Notes: a model not told the origin generated them from the sequence alone. A stretch of 64,000 bases of DNA from Trichoplusia ni (GCF_003590095.1 NC_039480.1:18391328-18455327), one strand, 5' to 3'. Positions 47,645 through 60,249 are shown, numbered from the stretch's first letter. Program-made: numbers and translations.

Positions 47645-49392
47645 CTAACATTCGCGTAAACCTAAGAAACCACTATTTTAAATACACTTTAAATTACATA
47701 CTAAAAATGTTAAATTAATACCTCACTTTTCTATTTTTGGTTTTTATTGACGCACATCATAAAAATTGCGAGTTTCGGATCCCTTACGCAAAAAAATATA
47801 AAGAAAACAGAAGAACAAAAATTCTGAACTAAATTCGCCGTTCGCGCCGAATTTTGAAAATCGAAACAAAAACCGCGGGCGGTTGGAATGACGTCAACGT
47901 ATTCAAAGTTATCCAACTTATAGATGCAGTTTCGTAATTTGTTTATAAAGCTTAGTTAGTCGCAATAAGGTTCAAATTTGCTTGTTAAGAACTTTTGGAG
48001 GTCAAAAGTAAATTTGTATTGAGTTATGACCGTAGATGATCTCACTATGGCATTCGGGAAATTATTAATTGAAAGATTGTTTTTTCTTTGTTAATTGATA
48101 ACGGTTTAGTAATTTAGCGGTTAGACGAAAACACGCTAACATACATTTTTTATTCGATTGTAAACCTCTGCTAAGTAAGACAATATTGCTCTATCAAACT
48201 AATTATGAAGACGAAAGTTTGTGTGTATGTTTGTAACTTCTATAAGGACAAACAGCTTGACAAATTTTGATGAAATTACAGAGTAATTTAACACTTTGGA
48301 CTATCCCTTAGGCAATTTACTCAACAGCGATAAAAGAAGGTTATGTTTTGGAAACTTTGGAAACACCGCTCTGTGCCATACAGGTAGGGTTTTGGCACAG
48401 TGCAATTAATATAGAAGCCTTGATCTACTGTGTTAGGGTTGCCAGGTCGGCTTATAGCCGAGCAGACAGGCTTGTTTGGAGGGACACTTAGATATAAAAG
48501 CCGGACTCCGTCATCAGGGGGTTTGAAAAATTCAAGAGCACGACAAAAATGTTTCGTTTTAAATCAAGCTTGCAATAAATTTCGTTAAATTCAAATGTTT
48601 TTGAACTTTTTTCATTAATACTTACTGCATACATTAAAATTGCATGTAAATAAATATTTACCACAATTTTCTAATAAAAACAACTATTTATGTTTAACAT
48701 CAAATCTTTAGCGTACTTAATTATTTACTAATTTTCGCAAAACAAATACAAGAAAAAGTCAGCCATGTTGCTTTCCGCGCATGCGCCGTGTTCGTATCAC
48801 GCACATTCTATCACGTTCCGTTTCACGGAGCCTGATTTACAATCCATCCAGAATTTAGGTCGCAGAGAAAATTCACGCTTTTGCTTCACTTACATAATTT
48901 AGAAATGTTATTTATTTAGATTAGTGTTTATAGACAATAGATAAGTTGCTTTGTATGACACTTATGCAGATCCATGTTCAATGAATAATTATTTGTATTA
49001 AGCTATGTTACTCACACTTTTTTTTTTTAATGTTTTTCACACCTGACAGTCAATTTTCGTTATCCGATTTTCCCGCCACAATCCGTTCGAGAGTTAGAAT
49101 GTTTCACATACACAGACACGACCAATTTTCACACCTCTCTTTTTGCGTAGGGTCATTTGTAGTTTGACAGGTTGATCACTTACCGAAAGAAAACATGGTT
49201 GAAAAATCGATGGTTCCGATTGATTGGTAATAACAATAAATCGGAGATCCATAAATTTGAGGCGTTTTTATAAATTGCCGGCATATTTACCCGGCTAAAC
49301 AGATATTGTAAGGCGCTTTAGCCCAAAATCCACGCGATATTAAAAAAATACTTTTATTTGTTATTTTATAGTGACATAGCACAGTAATATAA
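47645..49392. other. AT-rich DNA with possible promoter-like words
   Basis: No supported exon. Contains ccgcgcatgcgccgtg near 48776 and ttttcccgccaca near 49067 (NRF1-like and E2F-like words) and a weak repeat scrap at about 48215-48330. Not enough for a gene call. Confidence 0.35.
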
Positions 49393-49612
49393 TCCCTACT
49401 AATATTATAGATGCAAAAGTGACTCTGTCTGTCTGTCTGTTACGCTTTCACGACTAAACCACTGAACTGATTTTAATGAAATTTTGTACAGAGATAGAGT
49501 TGACCTTGAGAAAGAACGTAGGATAGTTTTTATCCCGGACTTTTGGAGAGTTCTCTTGGAAACGCGATATAACCGACCTCGACGCGGGCGAAGCCGCGGG
49601 CGAGAAGCTAGT
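49393..49612 (+). mobile_element. Helitron-like element, second family
   Basis: Plus-strand copy of the element at 39843-40064: ctactaatattatagatgc, ctgtctgtctgttacgctt, ggatagtttttatcccgg, then gcgggcgaagccgcgggcga and gaagctagt. Confidence 0.8.
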
Positions 49613-52374
49613 AAAATTATAAATGTAATCGTCTACACAATTATTCATAATTCTGATTCTAATAATTCTAGTAAAATCATTGAATCGATCGTTAAATTAT
49701 TAATAAAATGACGGTCAACAGGATAATATGAAATAACAATGCAATGATAAAGTCAAGTTTAATAATAATATCTTTTTAATTAATGTTAGTATTACACAGA
49801 GTAGTCTATTAATATATTTATAGTATTGTTTAAGTTATTTTAATTAGTTCTATGGGTTTCCTTCCTCAGTCTTGGTCAATGTCTAAAACCAACATTTATT
49901 GCAACAAGATGGCGGCAAAATGAAACGTCAAAATTAATTAGAATACAGCCGAATCGAAATTGGTTGCGTTTTTTAATAAAAGTCGGATTTGTATCATATT
50001 TTCTTACTTTTTATTATTTATAGAGAGAGATTGTAATTTAAGAATGTTTTAAGTTTTGTCAAAAATCGATCGAAAAAATAAAAAAAACACTTGTCTTTAA
50101 ATGGCTGTTCATTAATGATGTGATGATCCTATACTAGCTGACCTAGAATGAGGCCTATTTATAGAAGCATAGTATGGGTGGCAACCCTCATTACTTACCT
50201 AGGGGTCTAGAAATAGTTTACACCTCATTAATCAACATATCAAAATATCTTGCTTCCCACTAAAATTATACCTAAACGCGAAAGTTTCTGTTTATGTATG
50301 TTTGTTCCTCTTTCACGCAAAAACCTTGGTACACAGATAGTTTATTACTAGGATTAACTCATAGGATGACTGTCTTTATGTTTCCGAGGGGTCATTTTCG
50401 CCTTGTAGCGGGCGGGCTCGTAAGCATCAGTTGCAATACAATAAAAAAATTGTATATTAAGAACATATTATAGTTTGGCTCCAAAGTAACACTTTTTGAA
50501 AAGCATCTTATTAGGCAGACTGTGTATCTTCAAAAATAAGTAGGCAATTGTCAATTCGTTTCGGATATCTGAAATACCTAGCTGATCTGTCGCTACCTCA
50601 CAGTATTTTTTAGGTTATCATTGACAAGTAGAAACATGTTTATATATATTCCAAAACCCTTTCAGTAGATCATGAAATTACCCCTACACCATCACAAGCT
50701 CACAAACTTTACGTCTTTACTTTATTACGGACAAAAAACTTCAGATAAATAAACCTTTTTTTTGCTTCGACCTCATTCTTTACTGCATAATATAGTCTGT
50801 ATTATGTGAATGCTTGAATATAAAATATACGTTTACATAGAGAGGTGATCTCAGGCTCTTATCATCTCAAGGCCGAGATTAGAAACGGTTTGTGAAGCTG
50901 CGAAATGAATTATGGAGATTCGCAGATAGTTTAGAAACAAAATAGTGGATGTATGTGAGTTGGGTAAGGGGTTGATGGATCAAAAAAGAATCTGTCAAAA
51001 AATATGTCTTATCTTTCTTAGTTTTAGATTTTTTGTCTCAAAGTCCTTAATTTTGAAATTAAAGAGACCTTAATTTACAAATAATGAATGTTTAGGATTC
51101 AAAAATCTTTGGGTGAAAACAGGAAATGTCAGTTTACATCAAAGTTTACGTATGCGAAGTCGCAAGCAAGCGATAGTAAGTTAATATAATTTTAATACTA
51201 GCTTGTAAGTTTCCAAATTCTGGGGAAGATCTTCTCATTTATGGATAAGAGGTAAACTTGATAAAAAAGCAATATTTATTTAGCGTCTAGTGGCAAAAGT
51301 TTTGTTTTAGGTACGGAACCAATCGTTCACAATTGAACTAGACCAGCAATAAAGAAAAAATAAGAGATAACCTCTAAAACTTTAACACAGTGATCTCATC
51401 TTACTTCGCTATCTGTAATCAACTCAAATATTTGAACAATGCCAAGGCCGCCATTTTATCATAATTAGGCGGGAATAATGACGTTTGACGTGACAGATAA
51501 TGCTTTTCTTTAAGATTGTTTTAAAAGTAGTTGTTTTAGCTGTTCTGCCAGGTTATCTAAAGTGTGTTTTGATTGAGTTTAAGTTTATTTTGGCAGTTGT
51601 AATACCAGTATTTTAGTGTAGCGACGAGTTTTTGACCTCTAGATTTTTTACCTGTACTTAACACTGAGTAATTGAACCTCGATAAAGGCAATTTGTCAGA
51701 ATTTTTGCTGTTTAAAAACAAGTTTTTTTTTCGGTAAAATCTCGTTCATGCACTTAAAAAACGTTAAATTAAGTTACTTAAGTAGAAAGTTTGGAAGTTG
51801 TAAAAGCTAGCAAAAGACTCCACACGTTACCCCATCACCAAATATCAGCTAGGAGACGATTAAATTTTACGCATCAATATCATCCATTGACTTCCATATT
51901 TCAGCATCATTTTCAAACATCTATTTACTTATAGAAACCTTTTTTATAAACTTGATTTATCCTCAAATCATCAAAACATAACTTCGTCATCAATTTTTTC
52001 GAACGTCAAAAACTTTTTTTAATAAATAGTTTTTTTTTCTACAAAACGTCAGAACCATTACTTTGACATCATGCTTTTTCATCCAACCAACCGACCCAGG
52101 TAGCTACATAATAACTTTATTACAGTACAATTACATATGAATACGCCGTCAGTCGGTCTGTGTGTGTCGACCGGTTCTGAGCTAACTGTTACGATTGGGT
52201 CAGTGGGCAAGCGGCCCGGGCGGGCACTGCGGGCAGACACCTTTGTATTATATACCTAGACTGTTCCGTAGTAAAAGAAAAGACTAAATACGTTATTTAT
52301 TCTTCGTAATGGTTTTATTTTTTATCACCTTATCCATTTCTTAGCTTTGATGGAGTCGACTTTTAGTATTAACC
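49613..52374. other. AT-rich DNA with one repeat fragment
   Basis: A fragment of the 'AACGGATTTAGACGAAA' family lies at about 50264-50420 (acgcgaaagtttctgttt, gttcctctttcacgc, ggtacacagatagttta). YY1/Pho-like words occur at 49906-49916 and 51446-51457. No exon seen. Confidence 0.4.
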
Positions 52375-52632
52375 AGATGCTGCGGAGTACATATGTTTTA
52401 CAAGGAGCGACTGCCTATCTGATCTCCTCAACCCAGTTACCTGGATAATACAATACCTCTTATTCAGACTGGTTGTCAGACTTCTTAGCTTCTGTAACGA
52501 CTGTCAAAGATTTGTAAACCCACCCATTATAGATGGTCAGCCATCTTCGGACTGACTGTATCAAGTGTAGTTTAACCTGTGATCGATCAACTTGTGCATT
52601 TATAGTTTACCCATGAGCCTCTTTTAGGCAAA
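52375..52632 (-). mobile_element. 5S-rRNA-like SINE, nearly complete but diverged
   Basis: Minus strand: gttgatcgatcacaggttaa, gtcagtccgaagatggctga, ccatct and the tail words ggtaactgggttgagg and agataggcagtcgctcc. The 3' end is eroded. Confidence 0.8.
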
Positions 52633-52797
52633 ACTTACAATTATGCCGATATGAGAATACAAAAGGTATATTATTTGTGTGTCAAAGTATTGATCATGAT
52701 ATCCACGAAAACTTTTTTAAGATGTGGAGTCAAGACTGTTTCAGATGGCGAAGAGATCTGATGTAGAGTGACGTATCGTTCAAAACTGCGCTCTGAC

Positions 52798-53007
52798 ATC
52801 CTACTAATATTATAAACGCGATAGTTTGTATGTATGGATATTTGTTCCTCTTAAAAAGACCGCTCAACGGATTTAGACGAAAACTTGGTATACAGAGAAT
52901 GTATGACTAGAATTAGGACCATAGGATAGATATTTTACCGAATTTATATTCCTTTATTATTTTTTTGATTTTTAGGGGCCGGGCTCACATGCTACAGCTA
53001 GCCTAGA
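52798..53007 (+). repeat. Interspersed repeat, 'AACGGATTTAGACGAAA' family
   Basis: ctactaatattataaacgcg, agtttgtatgtatggatat, caacggatttagacgaaaac, and an end with gggccgggctcacatgctac and agctag, resembling Helitron-like 3' ends. Confidence 0.6.
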
Positions 53008-53482
53008 CATAATCCTTAACCTTCTTTAAACTTTTACAAAACTTAGGTGTAAAACCTCTTTCGAGAAATACGGTTACGCCGAATGACATCATTCTGACTC
53101 ACATAATATATCTAAAGGATAGCTCTGATGATCGCATACAACCTTGAAATAATTGTTTACTAAATAATAACGTATGCACAGATTAAGCGTAATTATGGTC
53201 TGTTATTAAAATAAATTGTTTTGAACAATATTGCTGTTGTCGGCTTGCGGATTGACTGCGGCCATGACAGCTTCAAAGATGGCCGAAATTCTAATTGAAA
53301 ATATCAGCCAAAATCTAAGTAGGTAATAAATAATTATGCTGTATGTAGCTGTATATCGATTATGGCGTAAAGAGATAATTTCTTTTTGTGTCTCAGCTTT
53401 CAGTTCAGAGTTATTTATTAAACAATCTTGTCGATTTTTTCATTTAAGCGCTGTTCGGCGCACTTTTCAAAACATAAACGTT

Positions 53483-53765
53483 CAAGTGCGAGAAAAATTA
53501 GCGATATTGGGTTCCGTAAAAATAGGCTATGTAGACTAAGTGAGTTTTGAGCCCACGAGTTTATTTATTACCCAACTGACATGTGATTATAACGGTCATT
53601 GGTTAACCTCGATCATTATTTGTTGTTATAGTAGCGACATCTGGGAAAATTTCATCTGTCTAGCTGGCTCGGTCACGATTCCTGAGATGCACCCGGACAC
53701 AGGTGGACAGACTGCAGTGCCTCAGCAGTAGGCTTCCGTTTATAACCTTTGCGTACGGAACTTAG
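53483..53765 (+). repeat. 'GGTTCCGTAC' family repeat
   Basis: caagtgcgagaaaaattag, gggttccgtaaaaatagg, then gttgttatagtagcgacatc, aaatttcatctgtctagctg, gattcctgagatgcaccc and gcgtacggaac. The order matches other copies. Confidence 0.7.
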
Positions 53766-53884
53766 TAGTCACCTTATATTTTTTTATTTCTATTAGAACT
53801 TAGCAATGTTTACTGGTTTTCAGTTAGGTACCCTTTTTATCATAATTATAGTTGATGTACCTATATATTGTCAGTTTTGAAAGT

Positions 53885-54094
53885 ACGGATGGCCGAGAGG
53901 TGAAGTCACCACGCCAAACCTACTTGTACGCGACGTGTTGTAGGTTCGACCCCCGGAGGACAAACATTCGTGTGATCCACGAATGGTTGATCTGAGTCTG
54001 GTTGTCTTTATGCACGAGATTTGAATGTGTGTGAAACCCCCCGTGGCACTAGCATCAAATAAATTAATGCGGAAATAGTTTAAAAAATAAATCT
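53885..54094 (+). mobile_element. tRNA-derived SINE
   Basis: tacggatggccgagaggtg (A box), gtaggttcgacccccgg (B box), gtgtgatccacgaatgg, ctgagtctggttgtcttta and gtgaaaccccccgtgg, with an A-rich tail. Confidence 0.85.
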
Positions 54095-54683
54095 CCCGTA
54101 CGTCAATGACGTGTCTTTAAACACCCTTGAAAGAATCCTAGTCCATACTGACAGATTCCGTCAAAATATGAGGGCGATTTAAAAAATAAAGAAGTACATA
54201 TACTGCACGTGCCGATCCTAAATTAAATATTTAAGATAAGGGCAGTGGAATGATGAGTGCACTTATCTATTTAAATGTATGTTACACAGCCAGCATAACT
54301 ATTGCATTGTTTTATATTTCAACATAGTGTGACAGATAAAATATTTATCTTAATGTCACGTACATTTAACATTTATAAATACATACAGTAAGCTTTGATA
54401 TAAATACTAAAACGTAAAAGTTAGGTAAGTTATTTTTTTTTTAAACTACTCCTTTATCGATACCGGATAAAAGAGAATGTGTGTTACTGCAAAGTGACAG
54501 AAAAATTAATTAAAATTGATCCAGCCGTTTGTGCGTGAAAACGTAACAAACAATCAAACACATATGCAAAGACACTATTAATAAAATATTATTAGTGTGA
54601 ACCAGAAACCACTATTTTATATTCCATTTTTCAGAAAAGAAAAATAATTTTAATTTTAATTACAGCACTAACCAATTTAATCT

Positions 54684-54897
54684 GCACGGATAGCCGAGTG
54701 GTTGAGGTCACCATGCCAAACCCACTGTGCGCGTCGTGTCGCGGGCTCGATCCCCGCGTAGGACAAGCATTTGTGTGATCTCCGAGTCCTTGTTCTGAGT
54801 CTGGGTGTCTTTGTGCATGTGAGTTGTATGTTTGTAAACCCCCCGCGACACAAGGATTAATTTCCTTTCTGCGGGAGTAGTTTTAATAAAATAAATC
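54684..54897 (+). mobile_element. tRNA-derived SINE, best-preserved copy
   Basis: Head of about 83 bases: gcacggatagccgagtggtt (A box), gcgggctcgatccccgcgta (B box). Body: gtctgggtgtctttgtgcat, gtaaaccccccgcgacacaa, then an AT-rich tail. The head is tRNA-like (Ser/Leu class) but followed by SINE body, so it is not a tRNA gene. Confidence 0.9.
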
Positions 54898-55145
54898 CTT
54901 AAGTCGAAAAAGTTTTCACTGACATTTAAATCACACTCAAAGTCCCACATATGACTGATGTATGCTAGGAGCATTCCTTACAGCACTTCGCGCGCAATAT
55001 TACCTGGCAACCTATACCATTCGGCTATTCAGTAATAAAAGTTTCTGATCGGCGAAGACGCAATTTACTATGAGCTCTTACTACGAGGTGTTGCAATATT
55101 CTGCCGATCATAAATGATACCAGTTGTTGAACAATCAGCAAGAAA

Positions 55146-55407
55146 TCTATACTAATATATAAAGCTGATGAAGAATTTGTTTGTTTGTTTGAACGCGCTA
55201 ATCTCGGGAACTACTGGTTCAAATTGAAAAATTCTTTTTGTGTTGAATAGACTATTCATCAAGGAAGGTTTAAGGCTATTCACTATCACGCTGCGACTAA
55301 TAGGAGCGAAGATACAATGGAAAATGTAGAAAAAAACAGGGAAAATTATTCATCTTCCGTTCAAAAATCTTCTAACCACAAGGACGAAGTCGCAGGCAAC
55401 AGCTAGT
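55146..55407 (+). mobile_element. Non-autonomous Helitron-like element (Lep1 type)
   Basis: tctatactaatatataaagc to gacgaagtcgcaggcaacag and ctagt; has a 3-base insertion in 'gctgatgaagaa'. Confidence 0.85.
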
Positions 55408-57180
55408 TTAATATATTTGCATAGACCTGCACAAGAGCAAGATTTTCTTTACTTTTCAATTGTCAGTTTTTTGATAACAATTTTGATTGGCTAGTTCAAT
55501 ATATACAACTCAAGGTTTTAAATATTTCGATATGGGGTTTGATAGGATTAACAAATATGCAAGCAAAATGTAACTTGTGTGAAAATTAATATTACTTAAA
55601 AAAAGTCAAAATGTTGGTCAGTTTTACTAAAACAATACAACATTATTTATAACTTATAACAACTGCAACCTTATCTAAACTACATATTTTTAATTACTAA
55701 TGATGACACATCACCTCATTAAAGATATGATATTTATAATTACATTCCACATTATAATAAATTCTTGTCAAACTAATAAATTGTATAGCAGACAACCTCC
55801 TTGGTGATAAATAAGTATTTATTATCTGTCAACCTCCTGCTTTCTACTATCTATGGTATGAAACAATGTTATCATTATTGCACTGCCAATAATGGACTAG
55901 TGGATCAATGTCTGAGTTTACAAGCTCAAGGTTGCAAGTTCAATTCCGAGGTAGAAACCTAGATATATTATTTATTATCTCTATACCTATGATAAGTGCT
56001 ATTTATCATTTAAGCAAAGATTAAGATATGACGTGAATGACGTCCAAACCATATGCTTTGTTTGATAAACATAGGTAAAAGCCACTTAAAAACCTTTTCT
56101 ACAACTGAAACTTGAGACAAAATCTAGTTTAAGATAAATCTAGACCTGCTTTGACTGGCAGTAAAATAAAATAGCAGTCTAAAGTTGTCAAGTTGTTGTT
56201 GTGATGATCAATGAGCTAACATTTTGTCTGAAGGACAGTTTCTATTGCCTACGCCATAAACAGTATTAAATAAAAATGGGAATCATTTCATCATTACCAT
56301 CCAAAAATATCATCAGATGGTCAAAATAGCATGGGGGAATCATTAATACTTTGACACCAAGTATTTTATACACAAATAATTATTAGCATAAAATTTACAA
56401 TTTTATTAGGACTACTAAAATTAAGTGGTAAACACATTTATTTTATTACATAAAGGCCACAAATTATACTTTTTCAGGATTCAACGAGTCAAGGAATTCT
56501 TGCAAATTCGGGAATTTTCAGGACAGGGTCAAGGATCTTGTGGATTAGGAGGAACCTGTGACAAAAACCATATAAGAAAAATATATACAGGCTTTCTAAA
56601 CACTACAGTGTTAAAAATCACGATGCGTAAAGTATCAAAGTCAATATGACGGTAAAGTAACTGTATCTGCGCGACTACTTGCTAAATAAAATCATTCGGA
56701 AACCGGCGATCTCTTAAGATGAGTTTGTGTGTGGGCTTAATATCCTCCATTTTAATTTATTACAACTTTTTTATAACAACGCAATCATTCAGACAATTTT
56801 CCCGCTAAAAAAATAAACAGGTTTCAATCCTGTGCACGGACCTCATTGTTTACCTTTGCGTTAAAAAAAAATGCCGCGTGTGCGTTCTACTTTCCACCAA
56901 CTTCTGCTGAGAAACTTAAAACTATGATGAAAGTACCACGTATGCAGTTAATTGAGTAATTTAATTAAGAAATTACCTTAAACAGGGCGTTACAGGCTTC
57001 CCTCGTCGTCAAATCCGTGTAAAATATGCAAATATCCACAAAACTATGACCCACTCACAATTTAACTTTTAAACACTGTTTGCAACACGTAAATCACTTT
57101 TAATAACTAAATAACACTTTAGATATAATGTTTAAGGCACTGTTTACTAGTTCTATGTGTAAATAAAGTTTGTTTCAACG
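55408..57180. other. AT-rich DNA with one tRNA-like relic
   Basis: At 55893-55970, atggactagtggatcaatg and ggttgcaagttcaattccg resemble A and B boxes of an old tRNA-derived retroposon. A minus-strand stretch at about 56993-57060 has an exon-like end (ctgtttaag before gtaattt) but no homology. Otherwise nothing. Confidence 0.4.
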
Positions 57181-57184
57181 TTAT

Positions 57185-57375
57185 TATGTCGGCATTCTAA
57201 GTTTTAACAAAGTTAAAGTTTGACAGTTCGCGTCGAATCGAAGCCTCTCGCTCGGGAGCGCTGTTGATGTTCATTCGTTTCGATAGTGAACGCGTCCGAA
57301 CGGTCCGAAGTGTACGTGCGGTGATTACGTCGACAGTTAAGCAACCTTGAAAGTCTACCTCATGTAAAGTTAAGA
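57185..57375. promoter_or_regulatory. Candidate promoter / first-exon region
   Basis: A GC- and CpG-rich patch (gcctctcgctcgggagcgct, gaacgcgtccgaacggtccg) in AT-rich DNA. It has tgacagttcgcgtcg upstream and a possible donor (catgtaaag) at about 57361. It lies 480 bases before the small frame at 57852. Direction is not certain. Confidence 0.3.
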
Positions 57376-57851
57376 ATGCTCTTAAATTTGGTCGTTATCC
57401 TCAGTATTTTATATACTATATCTTGGTCAACAGTAAAGACAAAATACAACTAATTTAGAGTCTTTAAGTTAGGTAGGTTTACAATACCGAGGAATAATGT
57501 TACAAAGACAAAATGTTAACGTCTCTACAGTACATGTTTTAGTTACATTCAGACAATTTAGTTGCGATATTATCTAATTTATATGCCCAGTGTAGCCATC
57601 CCTGATCGAATGGTATTATATTTTTGTATAATTTCTTAGTGTTCTTTAAGTAAAACAGTTAAATAAACTATAATCGCTGCGTTGCGTCGTACTGGTAAAA
57701 TCGAGCTAAATACGTTTTGTGCATTAAACATTGCTTTCGATAAGTTAATTACAATAATTACTACCTAGATTATTCATTTTTACAACTCAACAAGAAAACA
57801 ATATATTTTTTGACAGGTCTTAACAAGACGCCATCTTGAAATCTGTACAAA

Positions 57852-58058
57852 ATGAACTTGTATTACGAATCGGACCGAGCGGTTTGTTGCCACATTCCTC
57901 ACATACTTTTCCCGCCAGACAGAGTGCGCGAAACCGGTCTTACCGCGCCTACATCACCTCTCACCATGACTTTGCCGCCATGTTACGAATCCATTGCGGC
58001 TTTTACAAGCAATTTCAAAGAAAGTTTCGATGCAAAACCCGCAATGTATCAAAATTAA
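57852..58058 (+). CDS. Small hypothetical protein, 68 residues
   Basis: ATG in a good insect context (acaaaATGa), open to TAA at 58056-58058. The protein starts MNLYYESDRAVCCHIPHILF and contains LPPCYESIAAF, a PPxY-like word; no signal peptide or membrane helix. A plausible AG acceptor (57815-57816) lies 35 bases upstream, and CGCCATCTTG (YY1/Pho-like) at 57829-57838. Composition is more coding-like than the flanks. I recognise no family; it could be a short gene, a first exon, or chance. Confidence 0.35.
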   Translation: MNLYYESDRAVCCHIPHILFPPDRVRETGLTAPTSPLTMTLPPCYESIAAFTSNFKESFDAKPAMYQN

Positions 58059-58502
58059 TTAAGAATATAGTTACAATTTTTCGTAATACAAAGGAATTCT
58101 TAAAATGGAAGGTTAAAAGGATTTTCGTTGGCATTTCGCTTACTAAAGGTATTTTATATAATAATGAATGTTGTAACATTGATAATGTGTTATTAAAGGC
58201 AATCAATGTGGTTTTATCGAGTTATAACGTGGTTTACCCGACTAAGGTTGAATGAGAACGACTAAAGTTGTGTTTTTCTTTGATTGGTCGTCTGTAGAAA
58301 GTAGTTTTCAACAGGATTTAATCATTATTACGCCTGTATTTACCGTAATACGTGTTTATGAGTTGTCAACATTGGTGTATATTAGATTCTCAAACATAGA
58401 ATACCATTTTATTAAACCCTTTATTTGGGCTTAACGAAGAACTTTATCTTTCGATGTTACTTACGTTATTAGAGTTCCGTACCCAAATAGTAATGACCAG
58501 TT
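58059..58502. other. AT-rich flank of the small frame
   Basis: Short overlapping frames are present but AT-driven; nothing recognised. Confidence 0.3.
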
Positions 58503-58757
58503 AAGCGCGAGTCGCACTTGTGACGTAAGGGTTCTGTAAAAATAGGCTCAAGGTAAAACAAATCAGTTCCCGAGTGGTTTTTTGTAACCCACCAAACAGA
58601 TTTTTGATCGTAACAATCATTGCCTAACCTCGACCTTTATTTTTAGCGTATCTAGTTATAGCGGGAGCAGAAATACAGATCCAGAGGAGGTACGGTCCGG
58701 ATACGGTAAGGATCCGGAGGCTTACTAATAGATTAGGGTTTCGTACCCAAAGGATAA
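58503..58757 (+). repeat. 'GGTTCCGTAC' family repeat
   Basis: aagcgcgagtcgcacttgtg, gtaagggttctgtaaaaat, tatagcgggagcagaaatac and ttagggtttcgtacccaaag; same order as the copy at 53483. Confidence 0.65.
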
Positions 58758-58796
58758 CAAAGGCGGACTTCTTTTACTAAAGCTCCGCGGTCGTGC

Positions 58797-58862
58797 TCAA
58801 CACACAAACATTTGTCCTGGATGGGAATCAAACCCACGTCCTCCGATATAGCAGTCAGGCGA
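58797..58862 (-). mobile_element. tRNA-derived SINE fragment (B-box part)
   Basis: Minus strand: ggaggacgtgggtttgattc, ccatccaggacaaatgtttg. Only the second half of the tRNA-like head and the following word remain. Confidence 0.5.
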
Positions 58863-59420
58863 GTCAAATATGTTAAACACAAATAAAACGAAAACTACAA
58901 TTAAAACATATTTATTATTATCTTTGGTTTGAAATAATACAGTAAGAGATTCTTGGTTATAAATAAGTACATTGTCAATACAAAATGCCGGCAAAAAAAC
59001 GGAGGAAGAAAAAAATACTATTAATCTTATCCGCTTGTTTATAAAACTCAAAAGTTCTAGATTTATTTTGATCTGATATTAATTTTATCGAAAACTTTCC
59101 CGTCATTATAATTCCTTTTAAGTGACAGTTCATAAAACGTTGATATTATTTTTAGCGACTGTTTCACAATCACTGATCAGCCACTATCTGACAGTTAATA
59201 ATTTGAGTTGGTATGAAAAATTCTGTCAAGTAATTTAACGGGAACTTATATGGCTGTGGTGAAACAGGCCTTAAATTATGTAACAAAAGGTCTGAAATCG
59301 CCCGCAGTTAGTTAGCGTGATGATCAATGATCAAAACCTACTCCCCAGTAGCTTTATGAATTAAAGGTAACACAAAGTGTCAAATTAGTGGATTCATAAT
59401 TATTTACTCAATAATCGGAA
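58863..59420. other. AT-rich DNA
   Basis: No exon or recognised repeat. Confidence 0.3.
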
Positions 59421-59799
59421 TCGCCCGACTAGTTTCGGACCCAACCGGAGTCCTTAATCTTGAGCTGTCGCGACGGGCGAGCGTTTTGAACGGGTGCGGC
59501 CAGTGTCTCAATTCCTCTATTTAGAATTCCTGATGAATGAATAGAAATTGTATTCTCGTAAACATTTTTCCAACAAAATCATTAGAAATTCAGTGCAGGA
59601 TGGAATACTCACTGTAAAAACAATGATTTTCGGAATTTTCAACAAAATAAAATGCATAAGGTAATTTAAATACCAAAATAGTAAAATTTAACCCAATTTC
59701 CATTCATTCATCGGCAATTATAAATAGAGCCGGGACCCTGGTAAGCCAAGATCAGCTCATGATTAAGGACTCCGGTTGGGTCCGAAACTAGTCGGGCGA
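59421..59799. repeat. Inverted pair of a dispersed repeat, 46-bp arms, one mismatch
   Basis: Arms at 59421-59466 (tcgcccgactagtttcggac onward) and 59754-59799 are reverse complements except one base and are separated by 287 bases. A third copy of the arm lies at 60950. It could be the inverted ends of one element or two insertions facing each other. Confidence 0.85.
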
Positions 59800-60215
59800 T
59801 CTCGATACATACCTACGCGTGATTAAACCGTCGTATCATTTAATAACATAGCATTGCTCAATTTTATCGAGATTCACGACATTTTATTTAGATAATATTT
59901 CATTATATCGCAGACAGATCAATTTCGTTAACACACAACTTCATAATAAAAACAATCAGTTTTTGTTCTGTATTTGTTAATAATTAGCTAAGATCCCGTT
60001 ACATAGGTGCACAAAAAAAAACGAATTAAACCTGCTTTTAAAAATTTTTGGCTGTTATAAAATTACACTTGGATTATTTTTTTGAAGTATTTCAATGTAA
60101 TAATATTTTATTTTAATCAGAGGGCCTTGTAATGGCCTTGCAGATGTAGATGAGAAATGATAATGGGGATGGCATAGAATATTGATAGTTTTGAAAAATC
60201 TAAGTAGGTACCGTC

Positions 60216-60249
60216 GTTTTTATAGTTGCAAATTTACAACTATAAAAAC
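60216..60249. repeat. Perfect 13-bp inverted repeat (hairpin)
   Basis: gtttttatagttg and caactataaaaac around the 8-base loop caaattta. Confidence 0.9.

Noticed and set aside
47731..47916. 61-codon minus-strand frame
   Set aside because: Looks like repeat-derived or random sequence; no splice sites, promoter or homology.
54684..54770. tRNA gene on the plus strand
   Set aside because: The tRNA-like head is shared by at least four partial copies with the same downstream body, so it is a SINE.
56993..57060. Minus-strand exon-like stretch ending ctgtttaag before gtaattt
   Set aside because: Twenty-odd codons without homology, a weak acceptor and no matching neighbour exon. It also shares 12 bases with the LTR end, probably by chance.
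57836..58255. 139-codon frame overlapping the small frame at 57852
   Set aside because: Amino-acid composition is AT-driven and its second half has no coding signal; the 68-codon frame is the better reading.
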